Shown here: piece after piece, positions 59,507-64,000 of the stretch
How positions within the stretch are numbered: the stretch's first letter is position 1
Layout: every line of letters begins with the position of its first letter
Assembly (NCBI RefSeq): GCF_016863135.1
Contig: NZ_BOOH01000021.1
Coordinates: 248,001 to 312,000, forward strand
Length of the DNA stretch: 64,000 bases
Reading direction: 5' to 3'
Source of the DNA: Planobispora longispora
GTDB taxonomy: Bacteria; Actinomycetota; Actinomycetes; Streptosporangiales; Streptosporangiaceae
Notes under the pieces: model-generated
Databases searched by the model: none
What the model was told of the DNA's origin: nothing
The model's input: the letters and a program-made list of their open reading frames with translations, nothing else
Position numbers and translations under genes: made by a program

Positions 59507-60229
59507 GTGAGGACGACGGTGACGAGGGGCGAAGAGCTGGCACGTTCCACGCGGCGCCGGGGCGGGCGCCGCAGGAGGAAGGCCCGCAACCGGGCCATGG
59601 AGGTGTCCGTCGGGGCCGCGGCGGCGGCCGTCATCGGTCTCGCCGTCGGCGGGACGCTGTTCCGGGCGGACCCGGTGACGAGCGCCACGGCGGTGGGCCC
59701 GGGGGCGCCGGAAGGCCCGGCGGCCACGGGCGGGCCGCTGCTGTCGGGGGAACCCGCGAAGCAGAAGGCGCCCGCGGCGCCGTCCGGCGGAACGGCCCCG
59801 ACGGGCGGCGCCGGCGGCCCGGACGCGTCCGCCGACTCCGGGAAGCGGGAGTCCGGTTCCGGGAAGGACGACAAGAAGAAACGCGGCCAGGCGGACCGGG
59901 AGGCCAGGGCGGAGGGGCCGTCCAGGCACACCGACGCGGAGGCCGTGTCCTTCTTCCGGCGGAGCGAGGCGGCCGGGCGGGTGAAGGACATCCGTACGGT
60001 CGGCGGATATCTCCGTATATACACGGACCTGCCGGAGTCGGCGGACAACTCCCGGCAGGCGCTGGAGCTGTGCGAGACGGGCCGGGAATACCTCGAGGAA
60101 CGCGGCGTGGCGGACCCGGTGGTCTTCGTCCAGGCGGAGTTCGGCGAGAACGGCAATCCCGTCCTCGCCAACGTGCTGGGCCCGGGCGACTCCAGTTGCC
60201 GGGTCACCCACCCCGAGCCCGGGGGGTGA
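59507..60229 (+). CDS. membrane-anchored or secreted protein of unknown function
   Basis: A 240-residue protein. A very basic N-terminus (RSTRRRGGRRRRKARNRAM) leads to one hydrophobic helix (about 33-50), then a disordered Gly/Pro/Ala/Lys stretch to about 140. The last 100 residues are folded: EAVSFFRRSEAAGRVKDIRTVGGYLRIYTDLPESADNSRQALELCETGREYLE, with two Cys (one in ELCETG, one in SSCRVTHP) that may pair. It is probably an exported regulatory or binding domain. GTG 59507 or 59519 are possible starts. I do not know the family. It is 79 bp after chdC. Confidence 0.72.
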   Translation: MRTTVTRGEELARSTRRRGGRRRRKARNRAMEVSVGAAAAAVIGLAVGGTLFRADPVTSATAVGPGAPEGPAATGGPLLSGEPAKQKAPAAPSGGTAPTGGAGGPDASADSGKRESGSGKDDKKKRGQADREARAEGPSRHTDAEAVSFFRRSEAAGRVKDIRTVGGYLRIYTDLPESADNSRQALELCETGREYLEERGVADPVVFVQAEFGENGNPVLANVLGPGDSSCRVTHPEPGG

Positions 60230-60241
60230 CGGGCCCGCCGG

Positions 60242-60340
60242 TCACCTCACCCGGACGCGCGTCTTGCCGCAGACCGTGCAGCGCTGAGTGATCACCCTGC
60301 CGATGGTCTCGATGATCTCCCATCGGTGCCGGAGATGCAC
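60242..60340 (-). CDS. 32-residue CxxC zinc microprotein
   Basis: GTG 60340 to TGA 60244 on the minus strand encodes MHLRHRWEIIETIGRVITQRCTVCGKTRVRVR. A ribosome site (AGGAGCTCCC) precedes the GTG. The C-T-V-C-G-K-T-R end is half of a zinc ribbon; two copies could share one zinc. Small HLRHxW...RCxxCGK proteins are common in actinomycetes in my memory and of unknown function. It is below normal gene-calling size and would usually be missed. Confidence 0.7.
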   Translation of the reverse strand: MHLRHRWEIIETIGRVITQRCTVCGKTRVRVR

Positions 60341-60495
60341 GGGAGCTCCTCACCTAGAGATCACGCTGCGAATGCGTCCGCGTGCTGTACGTGATGGACT
60401 TTACCCGTGCCTGACGGATACGTACCCCGGCGCGGCGCCGCCGGGGTACGCGGTGGGAGGGGGCGGGGCGGTGAGGGCGTGCCCGCGCCGCGGTC

Positions 60496-60897
60496 TCAGC
60501 CGGCCGGCTCGATCCTCAGCGAGACCGAGTTGATGCAGTAGCGGTCGTCGGTGGGCGTGGCGTAGCCCTCGCCGTGGAACACGTGGCCGAGGTGGGAGTC
60601 GCATCGCGCGCAGCGGACCTCGGTGCGGACCATCCCGAGCGAGCGGTCCTCGATCAGGGTGACGGCGTCCGATCCGGACGGCTCGTAGAAGCTCGGCCAG
60701 CCGCAGTGGCTGTCGAATTTGGTCTCGGAGCGGAACAGCTCGGCGCCGCAGGCGCGGCAGTGGTAGACGCCCACGGTCTTCGTGTCGACGTACTCCCCGG
60801 TGAAGGGCCGCTCGGTGCCCGCCTGGCGGAGCACCCGGAACTCCTCGGGAGAGAGCTGAGCGCGCCATTCGGCGTCGCTCTTGACCACCTTTTCCAT
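60496..60897 (-). CDS. msrB: peptide-methionine (R)-S-oxide reductase
   Basis: A 133-residue selenium-independent MsrB that reduces methionine-R-sulfoxide in proteins. Cys47/Cys50 ([11 protein letters not shown]) and Cys96/Cys99 ([12 protein letters not shown]) bind zinc, and Cys121 in RYCINSVSL is catalytic; GWPSFYEP is a further family motif. ATG 60897 lies 7 nt after TAGAGT, a -10 box, with no ribosome site, so the transcript appears leaderless. It stands alone, between two intergenic regions. Confidence 0.95.
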   Translation of the reverse strand: MEKVVKSDAEWRAQLSPEEFRVLRQAGTERPFTGEYVDTKTVGVYHCRACGAELFRSETKFDSHCGWPSFYEPSGSDAVTLIEDRSLGMVRTEVRCARCDSHLGHVFHGEGYATPTDDRYCINSVSLRIEPAG

Positions 60898-61348
60898 GTC
60901 CCGCACTCTACGCGAACGTCCGGGGCCGGAGAAAAATCTTGAAGGTGAAGCATCCCTTCGCGCCCGTTTTAGCGTCTTTGTTGGCGTGGAGGGTTTTCGC
61001 CTTCCAGGTATGGGATGAGATCATCCGCGCGGTCGTCCAGGAGAGATGGGGCGGCCGGAGAGGTCACCGGCCGGGTGGCGCGCCAGCGCCCGGCACCGGA
61101 GGGCGAGGGTGGTCGCGAGGTCCGTCCCGTCGAGAGCCCGGTCCCGCCGCCGCGGTGACTCCGGGACGGACCTTCCCGTAGGCGAGCGGCTCCGGGGCGG
61201 GTCTCCCCGTGGTCGAAGGGCTCAGGACGGGTCTTCTCGTAAGTGACGGGTTACGCTTCGATCACATTACTTGACTCTCGGTCCAATAATGGCGAAGCTC
61301 TGCCGTGAATCGGGGCACACGCAGACCTTCGGCACCGGGAGCAGATCT
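60898..61348. other. 451-bp region without a supported gene
   Basis: Between msrB and the sortase substrate gene. The left part is AT-rich (60930-61000). The middle holds three imperfect 31-bp repeats (61161-61253). The right end (TTACTTGACTCTCGGTCCAATAATGG) includes TTGACT and AATAAT elements that may form the promoter, although their spacing is short. In-frame TTG 61271 and ATG 61289 upstream of the chosen GTG lack ribosome sites. Confidence 0.45.
61161..61253 (+). repeat. three imperfect 31-bp direct repeats
   Basis: Units at 61161-61191, 61192-61222 and 61223-61253 align over their whole length. Each has GG(A/G)C(C/T)T(T/C)C(C/T)CGT, a GCGA/TCGA/GTGA block and (in the first two) GGCT. 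They sit immediately upstream of the sortase substrate's promoter. Not CRISPR: no conserved repeats with variable spacers. Confidence 0.5.
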
Positions 61349-61981
61349 GTGGCTATCGCAGGAGCGCGTCGCCTCGCGGCGGCGGGCGCGGTGACGGCAT
61401 TCGTGGTCGGGGGCGTCGGCATGGCGGCCGGAGTGGGCACGGCGATCGCCCAGACGTCCCGCTCGGGCGGACCCGCCGCGGCGGCCACGTGCGAAGGAGG
61501 GCTGCCGTGCGAGTCCGCCTCGGGGGACTTCACCCCGGGCGACGCCCCGGGGCTCGACGGCGGCGCCGACGACGACCCCTGGGCCGACGGCGGCTCGGGT
61601 GACAGCCCTTCCTCGCCGGGGGAGAGCTCCTCCGGCGAGCCGAGTTCCGCGGATCCCGGCGACGGCTCCTGGTCGGAGGAGCCGTCCTCCGACGAGAGCT
61701 TCGCGAGCATCCCGCTGCCGGGCGAGTCCGGCTCGAAGGAGAGCTGGTCGGCGGCCCCCGGCGAGTCGTTCTCCAGCGGCCCCGCCTCCCTGCCGGCCAG
61801 CCCGTGGGAGCCGGCCGAGCACAAGAAGCGGAAGGTCCCCGTCGGCGCCCCGCAGACCGGGGCCGGCGGTCTCGCCGCGGACTCCGCCACCTGGCCGTTC
61901 GCCGTGGGCGGCGCGGCTCTGACGGTCGGCGCGGGGCTGGCCGGTTACGCCGTACGGCGCCGCCGGGCGGGTGAAGCGTAG
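61349..61981 (+). CDS. cell-wall protein, probable class F sortase substrate
   Basis: A 210-residue secreted protein. A signal peptide (VAIAGARRLAAAGAVTAFVVGG ... TAIAQ, to about residue 35) is followed by a Ser/Asp/Gly/Glu-rich disordered region to about 150. The C-terminus has APQTGAGG, then a hydrophobic helix AVGGAALTVGAGLAGYA and basic RRRRAGEA tail: a sorting signal of xPxTG form. GTG 61349 (after CGGGAGC) gives a clean signal peptide; TTG 61271 and ATG 61289 would add a leader. The sortase gene follows 3 bp later and should anchor this protein to the cell envelope. Confidence 0.85.
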   Translation: MAIAGARRLAAAGAVTAFVVGGVGMAAGVGTAIAQTSRSGGPAAAATCEGGLPCESASGDFTPGDAPGLDGGADDDPWADGGSGDSPSSPGESSSGEPSSADPGDGSWSEEPSSDESFASIPLPGESGSKESWSAAPGESFSSGPASLPASPWEPAEHKKRKVPVGAPQTGAGGLAADSATWPFAVGGAALTVGAGLAGYAVRRRRAGEA

Positions 61982-61984
61982 CCG

Positions 61985-62680
61985 GTGCCACTGAGCTCCT
62001 CCCCGGTCCAGCGGCTCGCCCTCGGCGGGGCGGCCGTGGCCACCCTGTCCGGACTCCTGCTGATCTGGTTCGGCGTCAGCGGCATGATCTTCGACGGGAG
62101 TTCCTCGCCCGCGGCGGCGCGCTCGCCCGCGCCGACCAACATCCCGCGCCGCCTGCCCTCCCTGACCGAACCCGCCGACGTTCTGCTGCGCACGTTCGCC
62201 CAGCCGATGAAGAAGTCCGTCCCCCAGGCGGTCTACATCCCCAGGATCGGCGTGGCCGCCCCGCTGATGCAGCTCGGCCTGGACGCCCGGGGGGCCATCG
62301 AGAACCCGCCCCTGGAGCCGGCCAACATCGCCGGCTGGTACCGCCACGGCCCCTCCCCGGGCCAGCGCGGTCCCGCCGTCATCACCGGCCATCTCGACAC
62401 CCGCAGCGGCCCCGCCGTCTTCGCCCGGCTCGACAGGGTCAGGCGCGGCGACCAGATCCAGGTCATGCGCTCCGACGGCTCCGTGGCGGTCTTCGTGGTG
62501 GACAAGCGTGAGCGCGTCTCCAAGAAGGACTTCCCCACGGCCCGCGTCTACGGGGACGTGGACTATCCCGGCCTGCGGCTCGTCACCTGCGGCGGCGTCT
62601 TCGACCGCGCGGCGCACAGCTACAAGGGCAACACGATCGTCTACGCCCATCTCGTCCGGGCCTACCACCCGCCCGGGTGA
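61985..62680 (+). CDS. class F sortase
   Basis: A 231-residue membrane-anchored transpeptidase. A hydrophobic helix at about 14-35 is followed by the sortase barrel: YIPRIGVAAPLMQLGLD and the catalytic triad His136 (VITGHLDTR), Cys202 (RLVTCGGVFD) and Arg208. The closely spaced Cys-x5-Arg and absent LPxTG-type loop features match the class F group common in Streptosporangiales. Its only obvious substrate is the gene directly upstream (3-bp gap). It links that protein's APQTG signal to the wall. Confidence 0.92.
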   Translation: MPLSSSPVQRLALGGAAVATLSGLLLIWFGVSGMIFDGSSSPAAARSPAPTNIPRRLPSLTEPADVLLRTFAQPMKKSVPQAVYIPRIGVAAPLMQLGLDARGAIENPPLEPANIAGWYRHGPSPGQRGPAVITGHLDTRSGPAVFARLDRVRRGDQIQVMRSDGSVAVFVVDKRERVSKKDFPTARVYGDVDYPGLRLVTCGGVFDRAAHSYKGNTIVYAHLVRAYHPPG

Positions 62681-62739
62681 CCCCCGCGGAAGGCCGGCGT
62701 CCTGCTCCGCCGCGGCGACGTGCGGTGCCCGCCTCCGAC

Positions 62740-62806
62740 GGAGAGCGCTCTCTTAGCTGGGACTTAAATCATCCTTAATTCGTTGTTGCTTCAGAGAGCG
62801 CTCTCT
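62740..62806 (+). promoter_or_regulatory. twin LacI-type operators before the GH64 gene
   Basis: GGAGAGCGCTCTCT (62740-62753) and AGAGAGCGCTCTCT (62793-62806, a perfect palindrome) are 53 bp apart, about five helical turns, around an AT-rich promoter core (TTAAATCATCCTTAATT). They resemble the CebR/CelR cellulose-gene operators (TGGGAGCGCTCCCA) in the GAGCGCTC core. Binding of both would shut the glucanase gene until a glucan fragment appears. Confidence 0.8.
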
Positions 62807-62844
62807 ATGCTGCGACTGCCCAGCAGACGATCGAGGAGTCGCTT

Positions 62845-64000
62845 ATGCACACCAGACGGAAGACACTCCGCTGCCTGGCCGCAGTGGCACTGAGCGTGCC
62901 CGTGGCGACGGCCGCGGCGCCGGGGCGGGCCGCGGCGTCGGCGGCCCCGGAGCGGGCGGCGGTCCCGGCGGCGCGCGAGGCCGCCCCGCCGAGCCTGCTG
63001 CCGCTGACCGTCACGAACCGCTCCGGGCGCGGGGAGCGGACCTACGTCTACGTGCTCGGCACGGATCTCGCCACCGGCAGGCTCGGATACGCGAACGCGA
63101 GCGGCGCCTTCACCCCGTGGCCGGCCGGATCGATCCCGCCCAGCCCCGCCCCGGACGCCGCGATCCCCGGCCCGGCCGGGGGCGCGGCCACGACGCTCCG
63201 GCTCCCGCTCGGCATGTCCGGCCGGGTCTACGTCTCCTTCGGCGCGAAGCTCAAGTTCTTCCTCACTCCCGACGGGTTCGTGCAGCCGGCCCCGTGGGCG
63301 CCGGGCGACGCCAACCGGGACATCCTGTTCGACTGGACCGAGTTCACCTACAACGGCGGCGGCCTGTGGCTCAACACGTCGATGGTGGACATGTTCAGCG
63401 TCCCGCAGGCGGTCGAGGTGACCGGCGCCGACGGCGTCCGCGAGCGGACCGGGGACCTGGTGGCGAACGGCCGCGAGCGCATCTTCGACGCCGTGCGGAA
63501 CCAGCCCGGAGACTGGGCCAAGCTGATCCACCGCCGTGCCGACGGGACGCGGCTGCGGGTGCTCTCCCCGCACAAGGGCATCGACACCGGCCTGTTCGGC
63601 GCCACGTACCTGGACGGCTACATCCGCTCCGCCTGGGAGACCTACCGGAGCAGGACGCTGACCGTCGTGCCGTTCGAGAACGAGTCCGGCAAGAAGTTCC
63701 TCGGCCGTACGGACGCCTCCGGCGTGATGCACTTCACCGACGCCTCGGGCGCCAGGGTGGCCTCCTTCCCCCGGCCCTCGACCAAGGACGTCTTCGGCTG
63801 CGACGGCAGGCTCCACGCGCCCAACGACTCCGTGGTCGGTCCGATCGCCCGCACGCTCTGCGCGGCGCTGCACCGGTCCACGCTCGGCTACCTGCACACC
63901 CAGCCCACCACGGATCCCGGCCGGTTCTACAAGCGGGCCGTCACCGACCACTACTCCGGGAAGCTGCACGCCCACTCGGCGGACGGCAAGGCCTACGGGT
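62845..64000 (+). CDS. secreted GH64 beta-1,3-glucanase (5' part)
   Basis: The gene starts at ATG 62845 (after CGAGGAGTCGCTT) and runs off the window, with 385 codons visible. A signal peptide (about 1-35) leads to LPLTVTNRSGRGERTYVYVLGT, the start of the thaumatin-like GH64 fold. Then come LKFFLTPDGFVQPAPWAPGDANRDILFDWTEFTYN with the catalytic Asp/Glu region, and FGCDGRLHAPNDSVVGPIARTLCAALHRSTL near 305-335. GH64 enzymes release laminaripentaose from beta-1,3-glucan of fungal walls or callose. A carbohydrate-binding domain may follow beyond the window. Two LacI-type operators in its promoter suggest induction by glucan breakdown products. Confidence 0.9.
   Translation, partial: MHTRRKTLRCLAAVALSVPVATAAAPGRAAASAAPERAAVPAAREAAPPSLLPLTVTNRSGRGERTYVYVLGTDLATGRLGYANASGAFTPWPAGSIPPSPAPDAAIPGPAGGAATTLRLPLGMSGRVYVSFGAKLKFFLTPDGFVQPAPWAPGDANRDILFDWTEFTYNGGGLWLNTSMVDMFSVPQAVEVTGADGVRERTGDLVANGRERIFDAVRNQPGDWAKLIHRRADGTRLRVLSPHKGIDTGLFGATYLDGYIRSAWETYRSRTLTVVPFENESGKKFLGRTDASGVMHFTDASGARVASFPRPSTKDVFGCDGRLHAPNDSVVGPIARTLCAALHRSTLGYLHTQPTTDPGRFYKRAVTDHYSGKLHAHSADGKAYG

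Noticed and set aside
61161-61253. Short CRISPR or phage attachment repeats.
   Set aside because: Repeats are imperfect and contiguous, with no integrase or tRNA nearby.

Overview
The window is high-GC DNA, dense with genes, with many GTG starts and TGA stops, GTGA/ATGA gene overlaps, and several starts sitting 6-8 nt after a TANNNT box. Together with hemE/hemG/chdC, DUF3000, class F sortase, SARP/AfsR and GntR-TetR hybrid regulators, this points to a filamentous actinomycete, probably of the Streptosporangiales (Streptosporangium/Nonomuraea-like). The genus is an inference; there is no rRNA or tRNA gene here to test it. I see no insertion sequence, integrase, CRISPR array or replication origin.

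Layout. 1-6.1 kb: end of an unknown gene, DUF1707 and PadR-type genes, a YdjM-like membrane protein, and aconitase behind a composite promoter (iron box plus two TCTTGA-type dyads). 6.2-11.8 kb: a TauE-like exporter, then a xylose-type ABC operon (binding protein, ATPase, permease) ending in its ROK regulator. 11.8-20.2 kb: two secreted HExxH peptidases, dxs, a DedA protein, an FAD monooxygenase divergent from a GntR-TetR regulator, and an APC permease. 20.4-26 kb: a large LuxR-type ATPase regulator, an acyltransferase-3 membrane protein and a beta-lactamase-fold hydrolase.

26.1-30.9 kb is the most unusual part: a compact, complete-looking RiPP (ribosomally made peptide) operon. It has a 45-residue precursor with a Gly-Gly leader, a strong hairpin, an ATP-grasp ligase of the graspetide type, a SurA/PpiC-like maturation protein, a 61-residue single-helix membrane protein, and a C39-peptidase ABC exporter. 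The gene order suggests that the leader is recognised, the core is cross-linked once (its only acidic side chain is one Glu), and the leader is cut off during export.

30.9-36.6 kb: a DHFR-like reductase, the fadA-fadB beta-oxidation pair, and a LacI regulator. The LacI operator recurs upstream of a three-gene sugar/polyol operon (41.5-44.6 kb: Gfo/Idh/MocA dehydrogenase, DUF993 aldolase-like protein, TIM-barrel isomerase). Between them lie an AfsR/SARP regulator, a cytochrome P450 and its ferredoxin, translationally coupled. 44.9-50.3 kb: a potassium channel, small membrane proteins, and a divergent sugar module (ROK repressor / SemiSWEET / HAD phosphatase) with a 25-bp palindromic operator and a perfect-period 24-bp tandem array at the start of the HAD gene. 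50.3-52.3 kb: an ABC-F ATPase with a leader containing a 6-codon ORF and a hairpin.

52.3-60.9 kb is a housekeeping block: RNase D-like nuclease, DUF3000, a zinc-ribbon protein, hemE, DUF4349, hemG/hemY, chdC (coproheme decarboxylase), a secreted protein, a 32-residue CxxC microprotein and msrB. 61.3-64 kb: a class F sortase with its probable substrate, and the 5' part of a secreted GH64 beta-1,3-glucanase behind twin LacI-type operators.
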